In this document: piece after piece, positions 33,362 to 45,337 of the stretch
How the letters are laid out: every line of letters begins with the position of its first letter
Position numbering within the stretch: the first letter of the stretch is position 1
Assembly (NCBI GenBank): GCA_031472005.1
Contig: PZJY01000002.1
Location: forward strand, 4,335,263 to 4,399,262
Reading direction: 5' to 3'
Length of the DNA: 64,000 bases
Source: Tetracladium setigerum
Lineage: Eukaryota > Ascomycota > Leotiomycetes > Helotiales
Program-made: the position numbers and the translations under genes
Notes under the pieces: generated by a model
Told to the model about the DNA's origin: nothing
Seen by the model: only the letters and a program-made list of their open reading frames with translations
Databases searched by the model: none

Positions 33362-36300
33362 ATGAACAATTCGCAAGGTGTGAATTTTGGTAAGTCTATC
33401 AGAGGTTATTGGTTGTATCAGGGGAAGACACTTGGCTATCTACTAACGATATTCTAAGTATCGAACAGTGCATCTGCAAATTCAGGAACACATGCCCAAT
33501 CTATTTACGCTAGCACTGTTGACATAAAAGGCGGTGTTACGTACATTAAGTTGCTTCCTGATGAACTGCATTTTTTCTTGCATTTGCTAATAGGTCTCGG
33601 GATACAGGGACAGAGAACCATTTTAGTCAGTGAAGAAGAACTCTCCTAAAACCCAGACCTAACTCACAAACGATAGATGTTTCCCATGACTATAAACTCA
33701 CCGAATGGATTCACAGATTATCATTCAACCGATTTGCAGAGAAACATAATGAAAATTTAAAGATATCCAGAAAGGCTCCTGGCACTGGAAAATGGCTATT
33801 GAATTCTCCCGAATTCCTCAGCTGGAGAGATGATGATGTAAGGACTTTGTGGTATTATGGAATTCGTGAGTTGACCGTCGGAATCGAGCAGCACCATCCC
33901 TTTTGGCTAAAAATAAATCTTAGCCGGTGCCGGCAAGACCATTCTCGCGTAGGTGTTGTTTGGTAGTACCAAAGGGCTCATCCTAACACACGAGATCGCA
34001 GTTCAATTATAGTAAACGACATTCAAAGCTGGTCAAGAAGCGCCGGCAATAGAGCAGCATGTATCTACATCTACTTTGACCACAAGTATCAGAAGATGCA
34101 GGATGTGTCAAGTTCAATCTCTACTTTGTTGGCACAACTTGTGCAACAGGAAAGCAAAATAACAGATGAAACCAAAGCTGTCTACCGAGCTTGGAAAGAT
34201 GAAGGCGCCGATCCTAGTGTGGATGATCTTCTACAAATGCTCAAGTCTCAAATCGAACCATTCTCTAGAGTTTTCATCGTCGTGGATGCCCTGGACGAAT
34301 GCCTGAATGATCACGAAACAAATGTCGCAGATGACTTTCTACGAGCGCTTCACCAATTGCCCCGCAAAGTCCACCTGCTTTTCACGTCCAGACATGACAT
34401 CAGTATAAAAAGTATAGTTCAGGCGGACATAGAACTCGAGATCCGTGCCGACTCAAACGATCTCAGAAGGTATCTCGAAAGTCGCGTTCAAAGCCGTAAA
34501 CATTTGAAGAATTTGATCGACAAAGAAGCCGAGAAGGATGAAACCTTTCTCGATAGGGCTTTGGATGCTATTGTTGCAAGATCGTGCGGCATGTGAGTAT
34601 TATATCATAATTGTACCAGAACTTCCTTGACGTCTGGGTCTGTACAGGTTTCTCCTAGCACAGCTACACATGGACTACCTCACATCGCAATACTCGCTCG
34701 AAGACTTCAAAAAGGGCATTTTACACCTTCCCCATGACCCAGATGCGGTCTACAAAATTGCACTCGAGCGGATCTCAGCCCAAGAGGTATTCAAACGGGA
34801 CCTGGCCATCAATGTTCTCACATGGCTTGTGTTCGCTGTGAGGCCTTTGACAGTGAGCGAACTCAAGCATGCCCTTTGTTTGCGAGTCACCGATAAGTCG
34901 TTGCCAGAACAGCGATTTGTAACGGAGGAGACTTGGACCTCGGCCTGTGCTGGTATTGTTATCATAGACCCAGTCACAAATGTTGTCCGTCTAGCACACT
35001 ACACCGTTGAGGAGTACTTGACTAAGAATCAAGCGACGATCTTTACGACTGCACACTCTAAAATAGCTGAGGTTTGTCTCGCTTATCTATCATTCGATGA
35101 GTTCAGACAGATTCTGGTGTTGCCAGAGGAGGTCGCAGCGCGGCAGGAGAAGTATCCACTATATGCTTATGCTGCCGATCACTGGGGTAGTCACTTAGCC
35201 TTTGGAGTGCGCGGTAGTGTGTATAAGCAAGCTTGGGAGTTTCTATCTGACGGTGGGAAGGTCATGAACGCATTCCATGTCATGAGCCACGATCGTTTCC
35301 GATTTGAAGTCAATGTCACTGGATTGCACGTCGCTGCATATTTCGGATTGGACAAGTTGGCGAAAAAGCTACTCGGCAAGGGGTTTGAAATAAATGCCAC
35401 AACCCACGAAGGAGAGACAGCTTTACATTGGGCAGCATATTATGGATATCAACAGTTCCTGAAACTGTTGATTGACCAAGGGGCAGACTTGAATATCAAA
35501 GACACCAAAGGAAGAAATGCATTGCACACGGCAGTTCTTAAGGAAGACATAGCCTCGGTTGAGATTTTACTCTCTTCTTCCAGACAGATCGATTTAAACT
35601 TGGAAGACTCTCAAAAATGGAGTCCGCTGAGATGGGCTTCGGCATACGGACAGTTGGCCATGGTGGAACTTTTACTGAAGAGTGGAGCTGACATCGATGC
35701 ACGGGATAGAGATGGCTCGACAGCCTTGCAATGGGCAGCTATGCAGGGACATTCAAGAGTCGTAGAATTATTGATTCAGAAAGGAGCGAATGTCGAGGCC
35801 CGCTGCAGTGATCAGTGGACCTTGCTGGCATGGGTCGCTCGAGAAGGACGAGAGCGCTTCATGCGGCTTCTGATCAAGAAGCAAGTGAACTTGAATGTGA
35901 CGAACAAAGATGGCTGGACGGCACTGAGATGGGCGGTTCAATATGGGCATTCTATGGTTGCATTTCTACTAACACAAGCTCATGCGGAAATTAACAAGCC
36001 TGATAATATGGGATGGACGCCTTTGCACTCGGCAGTGGATCAATGGGCAGGTTCGCGAGACAAAACTCTTTTATGGCTTCTGATTGAAAAAGGAGCCAAT
36101 GTCAATGCGCAAACGAATCTCGGACTCTCTGTTCTACATATTGCCGTGAGCAAGTGGCAGGACTCTCTGGTCTGGCTACTGTTGGAGAAAGGCGCCAACC
36201 CGCAACAGGGAGATAACAAGGGATGGACGCCACTCCATCTAGCTACAAAAGAATGGGACGAAACTCGAGACATGTCTCTCATATGGCTGCTGCTTGAGAA

Positions 36301-36886
36301 AAGAATAGACATCAACTCAGCAACCAAGCTTGGTTTGACGATGTTGCACATTGCTGCAGGTCAAGGACATGGCCCTGTGGTAGCAATGCTTTTGCAAAGA
36401 GGTGCCAACGCAAGACAAGGAGACAACAACAAGCGAACTGCATTACACTGGGCTGTATTTGAGGGACACCATTCAATTACTTGTTTATTAATACAGAAGG
36501 ACAAGGGGTTGATTCACGCCACAGACGACGAGAGAAGAACGGCACTCCACGTCGCAGCAACTGTAGGGAGTCTACCAACCCTAAAGGTGTTGCTAGAACA
36601 TGGAGCAGATTTGAATATCATAAATAGGGAGGGCAACACGCCCTTACATTGTGCGGTATCTCAGAACCATCAGCATGTGGTTGCGTTCTTAGTGCAGAGC
36701 AATGCTGACGCGAATATACCGAATAAGCAAGGATGGGTGCCGCTGCACTCGGCAGCTTGCGAGGGAAATAAGAAGATGCTAAAGATTTTGTTTAAGTCGA
36801 AACCAGACACAACAATCAAGAACAATAACGGTCAAACACCTTGGGAGCTAGCAAGAGATTGTAGGCATGACTTGAAGAAATTTTAA
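33362..36886 (+). CDS. NACHT-ankyrin STAND (NLR-like) protein
   Basis: Seven exons: 33362-33389, 33459-33540, 33594-33625, 33677-33865, 33924-33948, 34002-34592 and 34648-36886; 1061 residues. Every junction is GT-AG, in frame, with CTAAC-like branch sites. The N-terminal ~45 residues are Asn/Ser/Gly/Thr-rich (ANSGTHAQSIYASTVDIKGG) and could be an amyloid signalling motif. Then come a pre-NACHT segment (TGKWLLNSPEFLSW), Walker A (GIPGAGKT), Walker B (VFIVVDALDEC), a sensor region (LLFTSR), a winged-helix-like region and 15-16 ankyrin repeats (TALHWAA, TPLHSAV, TALHVAA types). Predicted intracellular pattern receptor of the heterokaryon-incompatibility/immunity class. The frame is intact and the repeat number moderate. 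Confidence 0.85.
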
Positions 36887-37192
36887 ATATTAGCTTACAC
36901 TGCTCTATATATCTTTAATATTTAAATGCAGAGTCGCTAGAAGGCGAAATTTTATTAGAGTTAAAACGGACGGAACTATTTCTATATTACTGCCCAGGGT
37001 TATGCAATAAAAAATGTTCTTCAACCAAGTGTTTCTGTAATGAATTCAAGTCTTATTACAGTCACTTGCAAAATCGGTTTCCCCTTATCGACAGTGGTCG
37101 CTTTCGACTGGTCAAGCTCGCATGGGTACCCTCTCTAATATATTACCCTTTCCGACTTAGGTTTGCAGATTGCTATGCAATCTAATATACAG

Positions 37193-37560
37193 GGTGGAAC
37201 ACCATCCACGCTCTTATCCGAGCGCTACAAATCGAGCTGGGCATTCCTGGAGACGCTCTGTCCGATAATTTTGGCCCGCAAACCTTGGCCAAGTTGACTG
37301 CCAGAGGTGGTACTCATGTCGAAGATGGATGGAGCCTCAACCCTTTCTTCATCGTCCAGTCAGCCTTGTTCTGCAAAGGGTACGATGCCGGTGCGATAGA
37401 TGGCCAGTGGGGGGATCAGACGTCGGCTGCCGTTCGAATCTTCTATCAGGACGGTTTTAAGGACCAGTTGCGGGAGGATAGCGTTAATCACGATAATAAG
37501 ATCTTCAGGCCTGATACCGATGAGTTTTCTCGTTTCCATAACATTCTATCCATATGGTAA
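37193..37560 (+). pseudogene. C-terminal peptidoglycan-binding-like fragment of a DUF1906/glycoside-hydrolase-like protein
   Basis: After an acceptor-like ...ATATACAG, the frame reads WNTIHALIRALQIELGIPGD, LSDNFGPQTLAKLT and LFCKGYDAGAIDGQWGDQTS. These two repeats match the tandem peptidoglycan-binding-like units (L...LG...DG.FG..T) that follow the glycoside-hydrolase-like DUF1906 domain in some fungal proteins. The catalytic domain and a start are missing upstream, and the C-terminus ends soon after. Best read as a gene fragment. Confidence 0.5.
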
Positions 37561-38305
37561 TATAATTGCGCTCAGGATTAAGCCTGAGCTAGTTGTCATT
37601 GAACCTAATCCAGCTCAGTGAGATAGAGGAGGATTATAGTCCGGATGGTAGATTTAATATCGAGACAAACCGGAAAAGCGCTTACTGTTCCTGAAGATCC
37701 TTCCTCGCTTCGTAGTATGGGTGATTGAAAGCTCAAATTTACCTTTTCTTAAGTATAATTATCTGAATTTCATATAGACCTTTATTGAACTCAATTTTTG
37801 TTTCCTGTCTCTATATTCTGCGTCGATCTCAAAGAACGTTATGCAGTACTATATACGACGACGGCCGAATGTTTATGTGGAGCGGGATAAGCTACACGTG
37901 ACCTAAGCGACAGAAGTCTGCTCCTCCAAGGACACTTCACCAATAAATGAAGGATACCTTAACTTGGCAATTTCTGGGACGAGAATTTTTTCAAGGCATA
38001 GGATTGTACAAGGTTATTCCTTTGATCAAGAATAGGGGATCGTTGAGGAGGACAGATGGCTAATTAGTTCTCGCAGCTAGCAAACTCATCTTTCGCGAGA
38101 ACCTCTTTTCGTTTGAAAGGGTCAGTCTAAAACTGGATAGACAATAACAATGGCTCGATGAACTGTGCCTGGATTCATAGTACGAGATATGTATGAAAAC
38201 TACGCTAGTCGTCTTCCAATTAAGCCTCCAACTATACGCCCTCTCGCTGCATGATCCATAGAAATAATACCAATCGAGTTGTTGAGTAATAACTTGATCA
38301 ATCTG
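37561..38305. other. Intergenic, nothing recognised
   Basis: No supported gene. Confidence 0.4.
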
Positions 38306-40128
38306 ATTATACTTGAAAGGTGGTTTGGGTGAATCTGTTGCCCTTGTGAGAGTCAAAATCGATCTGAAGCCCAGGGACAATGATATCTTGGTCGAACGAG
38401 AATTGAACGCTCTCTGCTATAATGTTATTTTGGTGATATCTTCAAAGTTGAGGGCCTGCCTCAGGATTATGCACATACCTCCGTTTCCTTGGACTCCGAC
38501 GACTGCTTGGCTTCCATGGTCCAGAACGTCGTAGTACTTAACAGTGACGGCACCTGGCTTTCCTTCATAGAATGCCATGGTAAAGTGATAGTATTGGTTG
38601 GGTTGGTGGAACTGCGAGCAGTACCATTCAAAAGTGATCGTTCTGGAACCAACTTGCCCAGCGACTTCATAATAAATGCCCTGAGGTGTGTTTTGGTAAA
38701 TGTATAAGTCGCTCCAAAGACCCAGGACAGAGTAAGGAGGCAGATCAGACGTAGGAAGTGCACTGCGCGCGAATTTGTGAGAGCCCTCGTCGAGACCCAG
38801 TACTCCATTGACCATTACAAAGACGTTGGTGCTAGATTTGTCAAAGATTTGGATTGGGAAAGGAATCTCAAGTTGATAATATTCATCATCAGCGTTTACT
38901 GGCGAGCCGTTGACATCGCCAATAATTGGGATTGGATTGGCGAGAACCTATGATGTTCGTTAACCTCTGTGAACAACAGTATGATACTCATCTCATCACG
39001 TACCACACTGGGAGTTTCTGGCTCTGGTGTTGCCTCTGGCTGTGGAGTCACATCTGGTTCTGGTGTCACTTCAGGTTCTGGAGCCACTTCAGGTTCTGGA
39101 GCCACTTCAGGTTCTGGAGCCACTTCGGGTACTGGGTCCGTTATGACTTGCGGTGTCGCAAGGGCCGTCGCATTTCCCTTCAATGCAACCACTGATCGTT
39201 TAGCTGGGCTACTTGCGGGCACCAGGTACTCCGCGGTGAGTGGTTGACTTTCGCCGAAGAGTACACAGTTCTTGATATCCCACCAAATTGCCCTGCAATT
39301 ATCGTCTCGAGAGCATTGACTCATGCACGCCCTTACAGTTGAGTTCTGAACTGTTTGTAGCCTAGGTCCCGTTTCGGTGATTGCCTTTCCACAGAAAATT
39401 GTAAACTCGGCGGCATCAACTCGTTGAATCGCAAGGTCAATAATAGGGCAGCCGCTATCATCATTGTTGTAGATGCATGCTATTGGTTGTCGTACGGGAG
39501 ATTCGCCTTCATTGCATTGGCATGCCCAAACGTAATTAGCATCTGCCACGGTAGTTAATAAGTGTTGCCAATTTGGAGAGGAATACTAAGTAAACGAACC
39601 ATCATCGTCAATAACGACTGGAATGGATTCATCCTTGCCTGGACAATTTCCGCTGGTCCCGTTATTCGTTTCATTTGGTGGATCCACTGTCTCATCCTCA
39701 CCCAGCGGCACTTGGTTGTCATCTCCATTTTCAGGTTCCAGGATGGGATCCGCAAAATGACAACATTTCTGCTTAATTTGGCCCTCAGGACTGAAGTTAA
39801 TCAAAGCGTGATCGCATTTGACATTTGGGTTGCCCTCGAAATCGTCGTATTCTACTGTATCGTGATCGCCGGCACAGCGAAGTGAAATAGCCACGGAACT
39901 GCAGTTCGTGCTGGAATCTGCTCCGGCAGCCCTAATCGAGATATTCTCTCCATCGTCAAGACAAATGTAGGAGGTAACGCATTTACCAGGCGCGATTGGC
40001 AATTCAGGATCGTGGTATGGAGGACATTGAATCTCCTGAGTCTCCGGGGTCTCTTCGATGGGGAGTGAGGTTGCGGTGCCCACGCTGAGAAGCGTTAAGA
40101 ACGTCAACAAAGTATACTTCTGCATCAT
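38306..40128 (-). CDS. Secreted multi-domain protein (Cys-rich N-part, apple-like, Pro-Glu linker, C-terminal beta domain)
   Basis: Starts at ATG 40128 with signal peptide MMQKYTLLTFLTLLSVGTAT. Exon 1 is Cys-rich (CPPYHDPELPIAPGKCVTSY, then KCCHFADP) with an acidic Asn/Asp linker. Exon 2 (from about 39550) has an apple/PAN-like Cys pattern (FTIFCGKAITETGP...CMSQCSRDDNCRAIWWDIKNC). It is followed by PEPEVA repeats. A GTACGTGATG...CATAG intron leads to NVFVMVNGVLGLDE and YSVLGLWSDLYIYQNTPQGI...YYHFTMAFYEGKPG. This C-terminal domain is common in secreted or wall-associated ascomycete proteins. A last intron (GTATGT...TTATAG) joins a short exon ending at TAA 38306. Function unknown; likely extracellular adhesion or carbohydrate interaction. 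Confidence 0.65.
39050..39140 (-). repeat. 18-bp minisatellite coding PEPEVA repeats
   Basis: Five or so tandem copies of a GGTTCTGGAGCCACTTCA-type unit inside the secreted protein gene. They encode Pro-Glu-Pro-Glu-Val-Ala/Thr. Confidence 0.75.
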
Positions 40129-40381
40129 GATTGGAAAGGACAATAGCCCTGAAGACTAATAATAGGATTGAAAGATATGTAATGATTGAATATCAAGTCG
40201 ATTCTCTGTTGAAGAATCAATTGCTCTTATAACTAGAACAAAGGAGTAGATTTGAAGAATTGAAATCGTATTACAGCCAAACTACAGCTTTCAATTGGCG
40301 GTAAACCGGACAAGCCGGACTTGTTGAATTGATGCAATATATTCAGCTAGCATTCAAGCTCGTCCTCCAGCCATTTACCAC

Positions 40382-40870
40382 ATGGGATTATCACAGACTC
40401 TACTCATCCTTGTCGCTTATGCCTGTCCATACTTCTAATTTTATCGACCTTTGAAGATATACTTTTCAGGCTCGGAGGTGCATCCGAAAGTGGGCCAGCT
40501 CAAACAGTCAAATCTCCAACACCGCTCCGACCGCCAATCATGGTGATAATAACTCAACCCAAGAGAATGCCAACATTCTTCAGCACGCCACATTCATTGT
40601 TTGGAGAGCGGGCACTCCTGTCGTTGAGTGGTCATACGCCACCCTGATATGGTTCACCCATTCGGCAATTACCGAACTAGTACAGGCGACCTGCATATGC
40701 ACTGGCATTTATGCTACCATAACGTCATCTTCCGCTACAGGACAAGGGTTACAACCCCGCACTCTGCACAGGCTAATTCTTTTGTCAGGTATGCTATCTG
40801 TTGATGCCCCGTCACTATTCACATTAGCCTTTCGCCAATACTTGATTTCCAGCGTGCTATTGGCTTATCT
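40382..40870 (+). CDS. Possible small spliced membrane protein
   Basis: ATG 40382 (MGLSQTLLIL) may splice (GT 40412 to AG 40469) to an exon reading ARRCIRKWASSNSQ...NILQHATFIVWRAGTP...SYATLIWFTHSAITELVQ...QPRTLHRLILLS. It ends at a GTATGC donor (40789) with acceptor at 40852 and an early stop. About 120 residues, two hydrophobic segments, no stop codon across 319 nt. Without the splicing there is no start for this frame. Family not recognised; it may be a fragment of a longer membrane protein. Confidence 0.35.
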
Positions 40871-42512
40871 GATCCTACCTTTGCCGGTATATGGGTGAAA
40901 GCGGGTGCTGTGAGCTTCAGTACAAGTATTGAAGAATTCAAGATCTAAAGACTATATGTTCTCTTCTGCGTTGGTGTGAGTTCACGAGTTAGATTTATAC
41001 TCAGCGTTATTGCATTAAAATCCAATTGGATTTTGAGAGTCTATGATTGTCCTATTCTCATTACCCTCTTTCATGTTCCTAAGGAAAGGACCAGATCATA
41101 AGCATAGTCTGAACGTCCATCCCATATCAGGCAATTGAAGATCTATACGTTCGGAAGATTGAGGCCGAATTGCAAATTAACATCGCGGGAGCCAAGCCCT
41201 CAAGCCGCTAGAGCTTTTGCCCGAGTTGCCCACACACCGACTCCGCTTCGGATTTATGCATTTGAGGGTCTGCCAACGGTAAAAAGCCGGCTATTCATAA
41301 GACGAAGAGCTTGTCATGTCTAAGAATTAATCCTATATCTGTCCGCCAGATGGGCTCCTCTTCGTACTCTCTCCAATCGGAAGCCAAGTTTGCGCGCTCA
41401 GTTCGCCATATACAATCATTCCATGTCGACCCTGAGGCCAGTTCTGCGGCCAAAAATAGTCCCATCTAGGTTGGGAGTGAAAGCCTTTCCGCGAAGTTTA
41501 TCAATCACTTAGATTGCCTGGCGTGCATCTCCTCTTGACAATCTAATTGGTAAAGACAAGTGCAAGGTTGATTTCTACTTACGATTCCCTTTAATCTAGT
41601 CTAGAGGATCCCCAACGCCAATGAAATCCAAGGGAGGTTCTAAATACGCTTTCTATGTATTTGCACAAGGGATTGGTCAAGAGTAATAGGTAAATGATTG
41701 AGGTGACATTGGAAACATGATTAGAAGATCTACAACTGCGGTTATGTTGTCGGCTTGTGAAGAATAATCCGACATCGAGTTTGAGATTTACAATCTTTAA
41801 GACATTTCAACGGCTTAACTTTATCGCGGATATGACGGGAACCTTAGACTTTCCGACACCACGATGGAGGAATTTTTGCAATTTTCGAGTAAGAGTGAGG
41901 CTGCGAGAAAGTACTCCAGATTACAAGGTATATTACTGGACACCATGATATTGACGGCGTTCATATGCAAGAAGGGTAATTGGATGCATTCCTCACTTTC
42001 CACAACCATCCTCAGCTATGCAATGTAACCCACCCGAGATTATTGCCGGCCGGTCCGTTGTCAAAGTACTTCACGGCTTCGCCATGAGGATCCGATCATT
42101 GAGGATCATCAGCCTTGCGGTGCAATACGCTCGGCGTATGGGGCAGTAGTTCAGCTAAGCCTCTAACACTATGATTTTCACATTAGTGGTCTTCAACGAG
42201 CGGTCATGTCCGAAGGTGTTCAGTATCCAGAATACGACATGCAGCGGCAGGTAGCCATCGCGGGAAATTGCCACATTGATATTGAAAAAATCTAAAGACA
42301 CTGAATTCAGCTCGTCATCTGGCCAATTATATTACGTTTTGGCGATGGATATTCAACAATGAGCTTGGAGATATCAAGCCGATCGAGTTGAGAACAAAAC
42401 GTATTTGTAGACTATAAATGTTCTTGTTGCCAAATATTTGCTAACACTTCCTTCAACCCTTATCATTAACTACATCTTCACATAACCAGTTTTGTATTCT
42501 TGCTAAATCATC
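40871..42512. other. 1.6-kb gene-poor region
   Basis: No supported gene, repeat or RNA. Short open frames here lack coding character. Confidence 0.4.
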
Positions 42513-44938
42513 ATGGCGTTTGAGCAAGCCCAGAAGCGGACAAATCCTAGTCCATACGATCAGGTGCTTGTCCTTACTCAAAGAATGATCAACGACTCTT
42601 TTGCAGCCATGTATCGACAGGAGAATTACAACGCAGCAATGAAAAACTTCTCGCGCAATGGGCAGTACGGTCAATACATCACAGAAGCGATCCTGGAGGC
42701 ACCTCAGATCTGGATACCGGTTACAGATCGCAACTACCTTGGCCGTGTCTATTTGCGGCTCAAAGTCCTTTCGGGTGAGATTTACGTGCATAAAACGGCG
42801 CAAAGAACGGGCAATCCGGAACCAATCAATATGGCCGGATGGGACTTATATTTCCGCATGAGAATCGGTCAGTACTACTTTCTTAGTCCGCTAGCATCAA
42901 TAGCAGAAGAGGATCACTAACTGATTTACAGGATACAAAAATTGGGATAGCGGCGATCCGAGGCTTGATGCTTATTTGAGAGACGATGGTCCAGGTTTTA
43001 GTGATGCAGTTTTCAACATAGCAAAGCTCTATCTTGACGTTTCAGGTTGGTGATGCCATGGATTCTGTATTTTACAAAGATTCAATAAGCTAAAAAAAGG
43101 TCCGCGTCCAGACACTTCCAACCCCGACGCTTCTTTTGATGAGCAGAGAAGCAACTTTCGAGGACGTCTGACGACCCCGGCAGAAATCCAAAATGTTAAG
43201 GGCTTTATGAAAGAATGGGTTCAAACGGTTTCCGGTGCAGATTATAATGTTTTAGGCTATACACTGACTGGCCAGACAGCCAATCCTGGTAGGAAGCAGA
43301 GGATTATGCTTTAGACCTAAAATCAACTAACAATCATTGTGAAGCTAGTTCCGCATTGTCGCCTTCGCTAACTCCTGGAACAATTGACTACTACGTCTAT
43401 CCATGGCGCGGTGAGAGTGGGACATCATCTGAGCGAGATGGTTTGGATGAAAATGCTGTATGCCTCCTCATTACAAATGTATTGCATAGCCCCCCTGTTC
43501 CACCTGGTATTGGATACTCCGGCCCATTCACTCGATCTGCGGCTCTTTGCATCAGCAATAAGTCTTTCTGGGACGACTGGGTGATGCCCTTGCTTGCACG
43601 TGTCAATGCGGACACACAACTTGAACCAGACAGCCCGAAATTGTTTCTAGGAGGGGGACGCCAAAAGGTCGAGAGCAAGTATCACTTCGGCGCAAGGGTA
43701 ACAAGCGACAATATTTCCTCCTTCAACTTCAAACAAGAGCAGAAGAACGGAAAGTCACACTGGACTTGGGCAGGACGAAAGCTTGAGGCGAGGAGTAATG
43801 TTTATAACCTTAAGAACGTCTATGACACTAAAATCGGCAGACAAAGGGATTACCCCATGGTCATCAAACAGACTTGTAAGTTTTAGTGTAACTGCTCCAT
43901 TACGTGGCGAAAGGACTAACTGTAACTTTCTAGCACAATCATGGACTGACATATCTCTCGATGACACGAGTCCGGACATTTTTACAGTGTCTGGAAGGAA
44001 TGTTTTTAAGCATGCATTGCTTTGGGATATGAAAGACCAGTATTCGTAGGTCTCTGCTGTGCTGTTTCTTGTCATGTTAAACTGGAATTCGGCTAATTGA
44101 AAATAACTATAAAGTCAATGGACTGAAGTCACGACCATATGGAAATTGTCCTTCAAACTTCAGTCTATACAAAACGGAGGCCTTCAAGTAGTCATTATTC
44201 CCGGTTGGAGTGTAAACTCCACGGAGAGAGATCACGCTTTCATCAAGAGCAATACGTCAACCCTCAAAGGAATGGGCAACGAAATCAAGAGAAAACAAGA
44301 GGCTTATTTAAGATCTGCTATTGGAAGAGTAACCGCAAGATTGAACTCGGCTTTAAGATTTCAAAACAGATTCGTTTTACCAGGTGCTGGTGTTTTCCGC
44401 ATGCAGTATCCAAAGTTTAACAATCGCGGCGATATACTCGTGGACCTTACTTATAAAAAGTAAGTGACTTTCCATCCTCAATTGTCAACTAGTGCTTAGA
44501 TTATCTAGTCTCGCTGCACCTAGGTTCAACCTTTCCACAACAGAAAATTTATCTGTATCAGACATTTATAACGACGACATTTCAGACAATAACTATAGTG
44601 GCACAAGCTCAGAAACAACAGATGAGTTTGCTGACGTGCCTCTGGGCGAGCACTACCAAGTTGGCGACCTTCAGCATCATATCGATGTCGATGCACTCAG
44701 AGGAGATAGCTATAAAGGACCGCCTCCTGCTGGGCCAACTGATTACATTGGAGAAGGTGGCGAGCACGAATATCGCGAGGCTCCTATCTACAGTCACACC
44801 GAAAGACCCTGGAAGGAGGAGGGTGATGATGCGGAGTTTCAGGACGATGACAAGAAAGAGCCTGAGAATAATGGTGGCAACAAGAATCCCAAGCATAAAG
44901 GACCTCCTCCTCGAGGACCCACGGACTTTCGTGGATGA
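42513..44938 (+). CDS. Seven-exon hypothetical protein, 691 aa
   Basis: Exons 42513-42867, 42932-43045, 43100-43288, 43345-43875, 43934-44045, 44115-44459 and 44509-44938. All introns are GT-AG (52-69 nt) and in frame. The N-terminus (YDQVLVLTQRMINDSFAAMY then EAPQIWIPV, LRLKVLSGEIYV) resembles a fungal family of uncharacterised beta-rich proteins that start with 'VxxTQxxINxxM'. The C-terminal ~120 residues are acidic and low-complexity, with two GPPPRGPTDFRG-like copies (GPPPAGPTDYIG at the first). No signal peptide, membrane segment or catalytic motif is visible. The gene is intact; role unknown. Confidence 0.65.
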
Positions 44939-45337
44939 ATGATAGTGGATTCTTTTTTTGCAGTATGCGGAGAGATTTCTTTTATGGTCAACCAGTTAAT
45001 CGCAGGCGCCTACTGTAGCTATGAAGTTCTTTCCTAGTTCGATTTAAATTACTTGTTCGTGTTAGACTTGCGAAAGGCTCTGGGTAGTGAAAGAGGGAGC
45101 GATCCCCATGTGATTGGATGTTGTGGTGGAGAAGTAACGATTCGTTATTGCTCCTTTAAGTCTTGCTCTGAACGGCCTGGTGTATAGTGCAATTCTTGTC
45201 TCGGTATTGCTCTGAGTCATAGAATCGTCAGGAGGGTGTTCTTGACCGTGCTAGACCAGGTATATATCACTAAATTGGCGTGGTGCTGGAAAGGCGAAGG
45301 GCTCCGTGGAGGTGTCTATATCCATTACTAGAGTTCT
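44939..45337. other. Convergent intergenic region
   Basis: Spacer between two 3' ends. Nothing recognised. Confidence 0.45.

Noticed and set aside
39050..39140. Possible CRISPR-like array
   Set aside because: Contiguous 18-bp units without spacers, in frame inside a coding exon; a minisatellite.
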